DNA of 64,000 nucleotides from AP-15 sp963700185 (lineage in GTDB: Bacteria > Pseudomonadota > Alphaproteobacteria > ATCC43930 > CGMCC-115725), in assembly GCA_963700185.1 (NCBI GenBank), contig CAVOWP010000019.1, positions 12,252 through 76,251 on the forward strand. Reading direction: 5' to 3'. The translations under genes were made by a program, and so were the position numbers. Under the pieces are notes generated by a model. It ran no database searches. It had not been told where the DNA came from and saw only the letters and a program-made list of their open reading frames with translations. Positions 17,595-27,270 of the stretch are shown here, piece after piece (position 1 is the first letter of the stretch; every line of letters starts with the position of its first letter).

Positions 17595-17936
17595 CGACGC
17601 TTCTCTCAATCTTTGCGACAGGTTGAGTATCCAGTTATCATCGTAGGCAAGCTTGGGAGCGTAGCGGATGGCGCGGCGAATGGTCAGGTGAGCAACCTTC
17701 GTGCCCGCTGCTCGATGTCGTTGACCGGAGCGATCCATCCGCCGACAAACGTCGATTTCGGAGAAGATATTCCCGCGTCAACCTCCGAACTTTTGCAAGT
17801 GTCCCATTCAAGTCCGCAATCGCCGCGATCATCCGAGGTGAGCTGTGATGCCGCAGCCCTCGGATGCAACCCTTTCGCCAGCCCAGCGATTACCCATTGC
17901 GGCCGCGGGGTGCGGCATTGTGACCCGGAGCACAGA
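17595..17936. other. Divergent intergenic region, no gene seen
   Basis: About 340 bases separate the oppositely oriented ABC exporter and glycosyltransferase genes. It must hold both promoters. I see no consensus -35/-10 pair or strong hairpin. The frame of the glycosyltransferase is open through it, but the residues do not resemble the family's N-terminus. Confidence 0.5.
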
Positions 17937-18959
17937 ATGCAAATTGCCCAGATCGCGCCTCTGATGGAAGCGGTTCCCCCCAAGCTTTATGGCGGCACCG
18001 AGCGGATCGTCGCTTATCTGACGGACGAACTCGTAGCGATGGGTCACGAGGTTACCTTGTTCGCCAGCGGCGACAGTTCGACGACGGCGAACCTCGAGCC
18101 GGGCTGCGAACGAGCGCTTCGACTCGATCCGACAGTCCGCGACAGCGTAGCGCCCCTGCTCGCTATGCTCGAGAGGGTCGCGCAGCGTGCCCGCGACTTC
18201 GATGTCGTTCACCTCCACTGCGACTATCTCGGCTATCCGGTGTTGCGGCGAGCGGGAGTGCCGTTCCTCGCCACCCTGCACGGCCGGCTAGATCTGCCAG
18301 AACTGAAATCGCTCTATCGCGTGTTTTCCGACGTGCCGGTGATCTCGATATCCAATTCCCAGCGCGGGCCGTTGCCGGAGGCGGCCTACTTCGCCACGGT
18401 CTATCATGGTTTGCCCGAACGGCTGCTGCTCCCCGGTAGTGGGAGTGGCGGATATCTGGCTTTTATCGGCCGCATTTCGCCGGAGAAGGCGCCGGACCTG
18501 GCGATCCGTATAGCGGCGCGAGCCGGCATGCGGCTGAAGATCGCCGCCAAGATCGACCCGGTCGACCGGGATTACTTCAAGGCGGAAATCGAGCCTCTCC
18601 TCGCTCAACCGCATGTCGAGTTCATCGGCGAGATCGGCGAGCACGAGAAGGCCGAGTTCCTGGGCAATGCCGCCGGTCTGTTATTCCCGATCGCGTGGCC
18701 GGAGCCATTCGGCCTCGTAATGATCGAAGCGATGGCTTGTGGGACGCCGGTCATCGCCCTGCGTAACGGCTCGGTGCCTGAAGTCGTCGACGACGGGATC
18801 ACCGGCTTCATTGTTGACGACGAGGCGACAGCGGCGAGCGCTGCGGGGCAGATTCACCTGCTGGACCGGACACTCATCCGGACTATATTCGAGCAGCGGT
18901 TCACCGCGCGGCGGATGGCAGAAGATTATACCAGGATCTACCAGGATCTCGACGTCTGA
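17937..18959 (+). CDS. GT4-family glycosyltransferase
   Basis: GT-B fold, retaining glycosyltransferase of family 4, 340 aa. The N-terminus MQIAQIAPLMEAVPPKLYGG carries the donor/acceptor loop with conserved YGGTER. The C-terminal EPFGLVMIEAMACGTPVIA is the EX7E nucleotide-sugar binding motif. The middle has the FIGRISPEKAPDLAI start of the second Rossmann domain. The ATG at 17937 follows CCGGAG. Sugar donor and acceptor are unknown; trehalose, capsule or LPS roles are all possible. It is followed 52 bases later by the PRC-barrel gene. Confidence 0.88.
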   Translation: MQIAQIAPLMEAVPPKLYGGTERIVAYLTDELVAMGHEVTLFASGDSSTTANLEPGCERALRLDPTVRDSVAPLLAMLERVAQRARDFDVVHLHCDYLGYPVLRRAGVPFLATLHGRLDLPELKSLYRVFSDVPVISISNSQRGPLPEAAYFATVYHGLPERLLLPGSGSGGYLAFIGRISPEKAPDLAIRIAARAGMRLKIAAKIDPVDRDYFKAEIEPLLAQPHVEFIGEIGEHEKAEFLGNAAGLLFPIAWPEPFGLVMIEAMACGTPVIALRNGSVPEVVDDGITGFIVDDEATAASAAGQIHLLDRTLIRTIFEQRFTARRMAEDYTRIYQDLDV

Positions 18960-19011
18960 CCGAGCGTAAGGACCATCCGCATTCCCGGGTGACCGAGGAG
19001 GAGGTGGTGGA

Positions 19012-19543
19012 GTGCCGCGGATCCGCAATCTCTTCAAGAGTTTGCGACTACCCTTTGTCGGCGTCGGCACCATCATAGCGGGTGCATTATTTTTGGGCGT
19101 AGCAGCGCAAACGCCGACGAGTGCTCCGACCAATCAGGCGACGGGCGATGCGGCACTGAACGGCGCCAGTCTCGACTATTTCCCGCGAGACCACCTCTTC
19201 CGGATACTGGGAAAGGAGGTGCTGAGCGCGAAAGGGGAGGATATGGGGCGCATCGTCGATGTGCTCTTCGACGAAAAGGGAGAGCCGCACGCCGCAGTGA
19301 TCGACTTCGGCGGATTCCTCGGCATGGGAACCCGAAAAATTGCGGTCAGCTGGAGCGCCCTGCGTTTTGATCTCGGCGAAAAGAAGAACGTAATCGCTCT
19401 CGATCTCGGTCGCGAGCAACTGAAGGCCGCTCCCGAATACAAATACACAGAGTTGGACAAGCCAATCCCGGTGGTAGCACAGCCGCAGTCGCCCCCGCAC
19501 GAACCCGCGCCCGATCCCGAGTCGCTGACGCAATTCAGGATGA
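19012..19543 (+). CDS. PRC-barrel domain protein, stop codon apparently lost by frameshift
   Basis: Small exported PRC-barrel protein. It has an N-terminal hydrophobic signal/anchor (residues 13-33), then the PRC core with KEVLSAKGEDMGRIVDVLFDE and AVIDFGGFLGMGTRKIAV, followed by a proline-rich tail. The GTG start has a very strong GAGGAGGAGG site seven bases upstream. In its own frame there is no stop until 20764, because the frame runs through an MFS gene. A natural end is expected at the frame-2 TGA codons at 19526 or 19541, implying a one-base indel near the 3' end. The end given here is therefore an estimate. PRC-barrel function in this context is unknown. Confidence 0.65.
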
Positions 19544-19597
19544 TGAGACGATCGCTGTCGCGGAGCGGGTTGTGGGCGCGACCCGCTGCCGAAGCCG

Positions 19598-20858
19598 ATG
19601 ACCCGCAGTCTGCGGGGGCTCGATTGGTTGAACTTCTTTGTCGCGAACTTTCAAACCGGATTTGGACCGTTCATTTCGGTCTATCTGACCGGCGTAGGCT
19701 GGACCCAGGGCGCGATCGGTGCGGCGCTGAGCGCCGGCACTGTCGCAGGGATGGTCAGCCAGGTCCCCGGCGGAATGTTGGTCGATGCCGTACGCAGCAA
19801 GCGAGCGGCGGCCGCCGCGGCGATCGTCGCGATCATGGCGAGCGCACTCTTGATTGCTCTGTGGCCTGCCCTGTTGCCGATTGCCTTGGCGGAAGTACTG
19901 CACGCTTTTGCCAGTTCGGTCCTCGGCCCAGCGATCGCGGCACTGAGCCTCGCGCTGGTCGGCCATGGCGCGTTTGGCGAAAGGCTCGGTCGCAACGCCC
20001 GCTATTTGGCGATCGGCAACGCGTTCGCTGCCGGACTCATGGGTACCTTCGGCTACTACGTTGGGGAGCGTGCCGTATTTTTGTTGACTGCGGCACTTGG
20101 CATCCCTGCGTTGGCCGCGATCGAGATGATCAGAAACGCGGATCTCTCTTCGGCCAAAGATCCACTCGAGACCGGCACCGAGGTCAAAGCCCGAAAGTAC
20201 CGGCTGGTCATGGCGGTTTCTTAGCAGACCTTAGGCTGCTCGCCTACGCTGCATGCGCAAGCCTGTTCCAACTTGCCAATGCGGCGATGCTGCCGATCGC
20301 TGCCGGAATGGTGACAAAACGGGCCGGCAGCGAAGCGTCATTGGTGATCGCAGCTTGCATCGTCGCGCCACAGGCGGTTACGGCCGCGATTTCGCCCTGG
20401 GCGGGGCGAGCGGCCGAAGGTTGGGGCCGCCGGCCGATCCTGATCCTTGGCTTTGCCGCGTTGCCGATCCGAGGCATGCTGTTCGCCGGCATCACCGACC
20501 CATATCTGATGGTCCTGATCCAATTGCTCGACGGATTGAGCGCGGCAGCCCTTGGCGTCCTGACCCCGCTGATCGTCGCCGACATCACGCGCGATACCGG
20601 CGGCTACACGACCGCTCTCGGGGTGGTCGGACTCGCGATCGGCGGCGGCGCAACCTTGAGCACCACGGCAGCCGGCTTGATTGCGGACCATCTGGGGAGC
20701 CAGTGCGGCATTCCTCGGCCTCGCCGCTGTCGGGCTTTGCGCGACTCTCCTTGGTCGCAACCTTGATGCCGGAGACGCGACCCCCGGGAAATCACTCTGC
20801 TGCCAACAGCGGTGCCAGCGGGCTGCCCGGTTTTTCCAGCTCGGCCGGAGGCCCCTGA
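19598..20858 (+). pseudogene. MFS transporter broken by three frameshifts
   Basis: Major-facilitator transporter of about 400 aa in twelve hydrophobic segments, read only by joining three frames. It starts at ATG 19598 (MTRSLRGLDWLNFFVANFQ). The first switch is at the TTT at 20216-20218, which needs one extra T (MAVFLADLRLL). The second is at GGGG 20694-20697, which needs one G fewer (DHLGASAAFLGL). The third is near 20752-20753, where the AACC run needs one C fewer, giving the typical LMPETRPPG end. All joints give continuous conserved sequence, so the breaks look recent or are consensus errors. Its 3' end overlaps the convergent ABC gene. Confidence 0.75.
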
Positions 20859-23537
20859 TCGACCAAGCGGCCGTGCTCCATCACCAGCACTCGGTCGAAG
20901 GCCGAGGCGAGGCGGGGGCGGTGCAAACTCCATACCAGGCTGCGCTCGGCGAACTCGGCCTTCAGCCGATCGAGGAGGGCGGTCTCCGTAGCCCCGTCGA
21001 GCACCGCCGTGGCATCGTTGAGGGCCATCAGATCGGGGCGCTTGAGCACCGCGCCGGCGATTGCCAGCTTCTGCCGCTGCGCCTCCGACAGGCGAGAACC
21101 CCCGGTGCCGACCGGATAGTCGAGCCCAACCTCGATCAGGGTGCGACGCAAGCCGAGTTCGTCGAGCACCTCCGTGATCGCGGCGTGGACGCGCTCGCGA
21201 CCGCCCGACTCACCGCGTACGATCGTGCCGAACAGGACATTCTCCTGTACCGAGGCTGCCGCGTTGTAGCGCTCGGGGTCGAAGAATTCGACCGAACCCC
21301 GCAGCTCCTCCGGCAGCCCCGCGGCAAAGGCCCGCCGCGCCTCCAATATCCGTTGCTGCATCTTTTCGTCGATCAGATCGAGCGGGTCGCGGGCGGCGAC
21401 CAATTTGAACGCCAGCGATAGAAGACGCTCTCGCGGAGGCTGCAGCAGCTTCTCGACCCCGGCTATTTCCATCCGCTTGAGAATACCCTCGAAGACTGGC
21501 AGATCGTCGGCGCTGATGAACGAGAACTCCTCGAACAGCGTGTCTCCGGGGTGCAAGCCCGTGAACAACTCGATCATCATCCGGGCAACCCCGGCACCGA
21601 CCTCGAGGAGGTCTTTAGTGAGCCGGACTTCGTCGAGCACCTTTTGAACGTAGGCGTTTCGGGCGAGCCCGTCGCCTTCAAAGGCCGGTCCGATCGGTGT
21701 GCCGAACAGCAGATTGACGGAAACCGGCGAATTGGTGTTATAGCGCTCCGGGTCGAAACGCTCGACGAGATGAGCAATACCGCTGGCTTCGAGACGCTCG
21801 GCAAGCACCCGGCGCGCTTCGAGAACGCGCTGCGCTGCATCCGGCTGGCGATCCGGATCGAGCCGACCACGCAAGCCGAAGAGGTGAACGTCTTCTTCGA
21901 GGTCGACGAGACGCAGGACCTCGACCATGCGCAGCTCCAGCTCGGCTGCGTCGGCCACGCCTGCCTGCTGGTAATCTATCCAGTCGGCGGCGATATCGTA
22001 GTCGATGTTCCCCGACTTCCGGGCTTCCTCGATCTCGCGGGCGCGCGACTGTTCGCCGGCCGAGCCGTCATCGGGTACCCGGTTCGGCCGGTGACGCAAG
22101 CCGAGCAACAGATTGTCCCTTACGCTAGTCGGAAAAGAGATAGGTGATCGGGCCGACATAACCGATCCGTCGGCCGGTAACCGCCAGCGGTACGCTGTTG
22201 ACGTCGGTTTCGCCGATGACAAGGCGACCGCTGGTCGGGGTGACCAGCCGGGCAAAGAGCTGCGGCACGAGATTTCTGCCGCTGTTGCTCTGGCCGACGA
22301 TCGCTACATCGGCACCAAGAGGGAAATCGAAACTGACCGCCTCCAGCAGATGGATGCCGTCGCTGTCCGTCACGCCGAGGTTGCTGGCGGTGACCTCGCC
22401 GTTTAACGGCTCGGTATGCTGCGGCTCCTCCAGCAGCGCGCGCATGTCGAGCATCTCGGGGACCTGGAACTGCTCGACGACCTGCTCATACTTGATCGCC
22501 ACATCCTGCTGGTTCTGATAGAAGTCGAGCAATTCCTTCCACGGCGACGACAGCTCTTTATAGGCGGCGAGTACAGCGACCAGCGCGCCCCAGGAGATCA
22601 GGCCCTTTATGACATAGTAACCGCCAATCAAAAAAAACATGAAAGGCGTTATATTTCCGATCAGATTGTTTAAGAATTTTACAAAAAACTTTCGATTGTA
22701 GATTTCGAACCTGATATCGTAGATCTCGCCCAGGCGGTGAGAGATGTCGGTCAGCTGATAGGCGGCGGCATCATTGGCACGAATTTCGTGGCGTGCGGCG
22801 ATCGTCTCGGCGATGCGGTCCGAAAGCACGCGGACCTTACGTACCCGCTCACGCCCGAGGCGGCGAATGATGCGCTGCATCTTTGGTATCAAATAGCCCT
22901 GCAAAGGATAGAGCGCGACCGCCGCGGCGCCGAGCATCGGATCCTGCACGAACATAAAGACGAAAATCGTCAGCAAGGTGCCGCCCTGCGAGATCGGCAA
23001 GGCGAAAGCATCGCCGATGAACCCGCCGATCGGCTCCAGCTCGCCGGTCATCATCGCGATGACCTGTCCGGTCGCGGTGCGATCGAAATGGTGCAGCGGG
23101 AACCGCAGCACCCGCTCATAGAGCTGGTAACGCAGACGGCGCAGCATGCGCTCGCCGACTTGTCCTTTCTTTATGTTGAGATGCAGTTTGAACCAGCCGT
23201 TTATCAAAACCAAAACCAGAAAAATGCAACATAGGATCAGTAGATAGGGGATCTGATCAAATTCCATGCCGAGGAATTTCTGCGGGAAATCCTTTCCGGA
23301 AATAGCACGATTGACAATCAGCTTAGGCAAGTCGAGAGAATAATAGAGAAACGGAAAAGAGAGCAGAGTGACGACAACCAGATAAATCTGCTCCCGCAGA
23401 CTGTATTGCAGGATGTAGCGATAGATCGAAGAGGCGAGCCCATCCGTCTCGCTTTGCGGCAATAGGCGACGCAGCGATGAGGGAAGCGGCGGCCTTAGCG
23501 ATTTCAGGCGTGCCGCGATAGTACGGAGGAATGGCAT
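20792..23537 (-). pseudogene. Atypical ABC transporter (TMD + degenerate, enlarged NBD), one frameshift
   Basis: Large ABC protein of about 910 aa if one frameshift is repaired. The N-terminal part has six membrane segments. Its nucleotide-binding domain has GQSNSGRNLV in place of Walker A (Lys to Arg, Ser/Thr to Asn), RLSEAQRQKL instead of LSGGQ, and LMALNDATAVLD as Walker B (Asp to Asn, Glu to Asp). About 300 extra residues sit between the Q-loop and the signature, with two further Q-loop-like copies beginning FDPERYN. The break is at AAAA 22133-22136: removing one base gives TYLFPTSVRDNLLLG. The ATG at 23537 follows AGAGAG; a GTG at 23561 is an alternative. The family is otherwise well preserved, so it may be functional. 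Confidence 0.75.
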
Positions 23538-23787
23538 GGGCTGCTCTCTAGCCTTCGGCACGACGAGACGGTCCGGCTTCGTGCATCACCACCGGCCTAA
23601 TCGACGCTACTTCCGTGGCAAATAGTGGCACGGCCGCATGCGCGGGAGGGGCTGTTGAGGCATCTCCGCAGGAATTGATCACGTGCCGCCCTTCGGGGGC
23701 GCGAGCAGCCGTTCCGGCCGGAACCTTTTGCCGCCATTGCGCGTCCTAGTTTCGTGAGTTGTGAATTGCTTTCTGAGTTTGCCTGAA

Positions 23788-25344
23788 ATGACCGTCAGCC
23801 GTCCCCGACTGAGCCTGACAGGCGCGGTCTGGGCCGCTCTGATCCTCGCTCCCGCATTGTGCAGTGCCCAACCGCCGGGCGAGATCGGTCCGAAGGGCGG
23901 CTCAAATCTCACGCGACAGACCCAGAACGAGATCGACATTGCGCTGCCGAGTCTCGCGCCGCTTGTCGAACGCGTCATGCCAGCCGTCGTCAACATTTCA
24001 GTCGAGCTGAAGGAACAGGCGGCGAAGCAGGGCGACGAAGACACAGGGAACGAGAGTGCCTCGCCACTCGGACCGAGCGGCACGCCTTTCGATCAGTTCC
24101 TCAAGCGCTTTTTCGAACAACCGTTCCAATTCCGCAATCCCGCGGAAAAAGTCATGGCGCTCGGCTCCGGGTTCATCATCGACCCCGCCGGCTACATTGT
24201 AACCAACAACCATGTCGTCGCCAACGCCGACAAGGTGACGGTAATCTTTCAGGACAACAGCCGGCACACGGCCAAGGTGATCGGTCGCGACGAGAAGACC
24301 GACATCGCCCTCGTCAAGATCGATAGCAACCAAAAGCTTCCCTACGTGACGTGGGGAAACAGCGATGACGCCAAGGTCGGGGATTGGGTGGTCGCGGTCG
24401 GCAATCCGTTCGGTCTCGGCGGCTCGGTGACCGCCGGGATCATCTCCGCACTCGGGCGCAACATCAATGAGGGCCCGTACGACGATTTCCTGCAAATCGA
24501 CGCACCGATCAACCGCGGCAACTCCGGCGGACCGACATTCAATCTTCACGGCCAGGTGATCGGCATCAATACCGCGATTTATTCGCCTTCGGGCGGATCG
24601 GTCGGGATCGGGTTCGCCGTTCCCTCGAACATCGCCGAGCACGTAGTCGTTCAGCTCAAGGAGCACGGCCACGTGACCTGGGGCTGGCTCGGCGTAGCCA
24701 TTCAGAACGTCACACCCGCGATCGCCAAGAGCCTCGGTCTCGACCCCGACCACCCGACCGGTGCGCTGGTCGCTTCGGTCACCGCCGACAGCCCGGCCGC
24801 TCGGGCCGGCATCAAGCAAGGCGACGTGATCACCGCCGCAGGCGGTCACGAAATAAAATCCGTGCACGACCTCCCGCGCCTCGTTGCGGCCACACCGGTC
24901 GGCACCAAGCTCGAGTTGACGATCGTGCGCGACGGAAAACAAAAGACCGTCGAGGCCTCGATCGGCGAGATGCCGCAGAACGTGGCTTCTGCAGAACGCG
25001 AGGCTGCGCAGCCTGGCAGCGGCAAAGCGGCCAACGCGCTCGGCATGGAGCTCCTCCCGCTCGATCCGCAGCTGCGCAAGGAATTGAAGGTGCCAAAGGA
25101 CCTGAACGGGGTGGTGGTCGGCCAGGTCGCGAGCGGCAGCCCGGCGGGTGATCTGGGGATTGAGCCAGGTGACGTGATCGTATCGGTTGATCAAAAACCG
25201 GTGACCACTCCCGAGAACGCCGCAACTCAGTTAAAGGAGGCGGCGGCTCAAGGCAACGTGCTGTTGCTGCTCAACCGCCACGGGATGAGCGAGTTCGTCG
25301 GCTTGTCGGTCGAGAACAACGGAACGGCAGGCAGCAGCCGCTGA
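23788..25344 (+). CDS. Do/DegP-like periplasmic serine protease (HtrA)
   Basis: Periplasmic quality-control protease with an N-terminal signal peptide (about residues 8-30), an S1C trypsin-like domain and two PDZ domains. The catalytic triad is visible: His in VTNNHVV (about residue 141), Asp in KTDIALVKI and Ser in RGNSGGP (about 246). PDZ1 begins around WGWLGVAIQNVTP, and PDZ2 covers the last 100 residues with GSPAGDLGIEPGD. At 518 aa it matches DegP/MucD length. ATG 23788 is preferred for the signal peptide; a GTG at 23761 adds nine residues. It probably responds to envelope stress, but no regulatory site was recognised. Confidence 0.93.
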   Translation: MTVSRPRLSLTGAVWAALILAPALCSAQPPGEIGPKGGSNLTRQTQNEIDIALPSLAPLVERVMPAVVNISVELKEQAAKQGDEDTGNESASPLGPSGTPFDQFLKRFFEQPFQFRNPAEKVMALGSGFIIDPAGYIVTNNHVVANADKVTVIFQDNSRHTAKVIGRDEKTDIALVKIDSNQKLPYVTWGNSDDAKVGDWVVAVGNPFGLGGSVTAGIISALGRNINEGPYDDFLQIDAPINRGNSGGPTFNLHGQVIGINTAIYSPSGGSVGIGFAVPSNIAEHVVVQLKEHGHVTWGWLGVAIQNVTPAIAKSLGLDPDHPTGALVASVTADSPAARAGIKQGDVITAAGGHEIKSVHDLPRLVAATPVGTKLELTIVRDGKQKTVEASIGEMPQNVASAEREAAQPGSGKAANALGMELLPLDPQLRKELKVPKDLNGVVVGQVASGSPAGDLGIEPGDVIVSVDQKPVTTPENAATQLKEAAAQGNVLLLLNRHGMSEFVGLSVENNGTAGSSR

Positions 25345-25856
25345 GTGCGTGATAATAACTCGGCTGCTTTGACAAGAGGGCGGCGTTCGCCCGCCACATC
25401 AAGAATCTCGCTTACCTCTAATGCAAGCGGTGCGATAAAGCATCTGCTCAGTGCCGAGCTCGCGCGAATAGTTGAAGCTCGCATGATCGTCGCCATTGCC
25501 ATAGCGCAGGTAAGATCGCTGGTCGGAGCGCTCACCGGCGTCGACGCTGACGGTTGGGCGCGCACGGGATCACCTGATCGATGGCGGCTTTGCCTTGGTT
25601 CGCAGTGGCTCGGGGAACTCGTCCGCGGACAACTTCTAGCGTGTGACCAAAGTCGCCTGTGCGCATCCGGTCGCCTCTAATTACGTTAAAAAGCCTGGTA
25701 GCCATCTCTTCTCATTCCGGAGCCCATCTCTTCAGAGTTGCAAGAGAACCGTGCGATCTACTAGACGGCTACGCTTGCTCCTGCTATTATTGTGGCATGA
25801 CGCGGGCCACGGGCGGCGGTTTAGTGGCGCCGAGCGTTAACACTTTCCAGTTCGAA
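25345..25856. other. Intergenic region between htrA-like gene and the second EPS block
   Basis: About 510 bases with no convincing protein gene; small open frames on both strands lack domains. A GGGCG/CGCCC hairpin at 25378-25392 lies just after the protease stop and may terminate it. The AT-richer stretch near 25680-25800 probably contains the promoter of the sugar-transferase operon. Confidence 0.5.
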
Positions 25857-27266
25857 ATGCAACTCAGACTTTTTCGACATTTCGTCCCGGTTTCGGTCGT
25901 GCTTCTCGCATCATCGGATGCCTTGTTGATTACTGGCGCCTTTTACCAACTATTATCTAGTTCAGAGGTCGGTACACCCATCGTCCTCGGTGCTTCCAGC
26001 TTCAGCGCTCAATTCTCCGCGGGATTATCCGTTGCCACTGTGACCGCGATGCTTTCCGTCGGGTTGTACGGACAGCAAAGTTTTATGGATTTCCGACTTC
26101 TGTTCAGCAAAATAGTTGTCGCCACGGTACTTGTGTTGATGCTTGTCTCATTTTCGGCAACATATTGGCGCGACGGCCTTGATCAACTGACCGACTTTGT
26201 CAATTTTCCGCTGAAGGCGACGCTGATTTGGCTAGTCTGCGTATCAGTGACGCGCGGAACATTCTCGGTGACGCTGGGCCGCGGTCTGCTGAAGCGTCGC
26301 GTACTCGTTCTGGGCAACGGCACGCAGGCGGGTCGAATCGCTAAACTCGTTGAAACCGGGCGCAACGACCATTTTATCCCGGTGTCTTTCGTCGACCTGC
26401 CCGACCGGAGCACTCAGTCTCGAGCGGAAATCCTCGATTGGTCGGCTGCCGAGACCGACGGCCTCTTGGAAATCGGTTACCGGCTTGGCGCGAGCGAAAT
26501 CGTGGTGGCGGCGGATGATCGACGCGGGCTGCCGGTGCGCGAACTGTTGCACTGCAAACTTGCCGGCATCAAGGTGACCGATTTTCTCGATTTTTGGGAG
26601 CGCGAGACCAGGACCGTCGACCTCGAAGCGCTGAAGCCGAGCTGGTTTTTTTACTCGGACGGTTTCCGATGCGGTCCGGTCGACGAGTTTTTGAAACGTG
26701 CCTTCGACATCGTGGTGAGCTCGAGTGTATTAGCGCTGACATTGCCGCTGCTATCTCTGACGGCCTGTTTGATCAAATTGGAGAGCCCTGGACCGGTCCT
26801 TTACCGTCAAGAAAGGGTGGGATTGCACGGTCGCGGTTTTACGATTTTGAAATTCCGCAGCATGCGGCTGGATGCCGAGACCGACGGCCGTCCTCGTTGG
26901 GCTGCGGAGTGCGATCCCCGTGTTACACAAGTGGGAGCGATTATCCGTAAACTTCGCATAGACGAACTCGCTCAGATCCTGAATGTCTTGCGCGGAGACA
27001 TGAGTTTTGTCGGGCCTCGCCCCGAGCGCCCCTTTTTCGTAGCCGATCTCGCCAAATCAATTCCCTATTATGCCGAGCGCCACTGGGTAAGGCCTGGGAT
27101 CACCGGCTGGGCGCAAATCAACTTTCCCTATGGCGCCTCGACGGAAGATGCCCGCCGCAAGCTGACCTATGATCTTTACTACGTAAAAAATCGAAGCTTC
27201 TTTCTAGACGTTCTGATTTTGCTACAGACTGTGCGAGTGATCTTCTGGAATCAGGGAGCGAGATAA
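25857..27266 (+). CDS. Undecaprenyl-phosphate sugar-1-phosphate transferase of PEP-CTERM EPS locus
   Basis: Membrane enzyme that starts polysaccharide repeat-unit synthesis by moving a sugar-1-phosphate to the lipid carrier. Four or five hydrophobic segments lie in the first 130 residues, followed by a Rossmann-like CoA/NAD-binding region (RRVLVLGNGTQAGRIAK). The C-terminal bacterial sugar transferase domain contains KRAFDIVVSSSVL, LKFRSMRLDAE, IDELAQILNVLRGDMSFVGPRPERP and GITGWAQIN. ATG 25857 gives the family-like MQLRLFRHFVP start; an in-frame ATG at 25797 is possible. It begins the second XrtA block, four bases before the kinase gene. Confidence 0.92.
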   Translation: MQLRLFRHFVPVSVVLLASSDALLITGAFYQLLSSSEVGTPIVLGASSFSAQFSAGLSVATVTAMLSVGLYGQQSFMDFRLLFSKIVVATVLVLMLVSFSATYWRDGLDQLTDFVNFPLKATLIWLVCVSVTRGTFSVTLGRGLLKRRVLVLGNGTQAGRIAKLVETGRNDHFIPVSFVDLPDRSTQSRAEILDWSAAETDGLLEIGYRLGASEIVVAADDRRGLPVRELLHCKLAGIKVTDFLDFWERETRTVDLEALKPSWFFYSDGFRCGPVDEFLKRAFDIVVSSSVLALTLPLLSLTACLIKLESPGPVLYRQERVGLHGRGFTILKFRSMRLDAETDGRPRWAAECDPRVTQVGAIIRKLRIDELAQILNVLRGDMSFVGPRPERPFFVADLAKSIPYYAERHWVRPGITGWAQINFPYGASTEDARRKLTYDLYYVKNRSFFLDVLILLQTVRVIFWNQGAR

Positions 27267-27270
27267 AGAC

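Noticed and set aside
23626..23642. Sigma-54-like sequence TGGCACGGCCGCATGC upstream of the htrA-like gene
   Set aside because: The GG to GC spacing is 13 bases instead of 12, and the -12 element lacks the TT, so it does not meet the consensus.
25345..25680. Plus-strand open frame of 111 codons after the htrA-like gene
   Set aside because: Composition is not protein-like, no domain is recognised and no ribosome binding site precedes it.
25793..25808. Possible -24/-12 promoter TGGCA-N-GC before the sugar transferase
   Set aside because: GG and GC are correctly spaced, but the -12 box reads GGGC with no T; not strong enough to annotate as PrsR-dependent.
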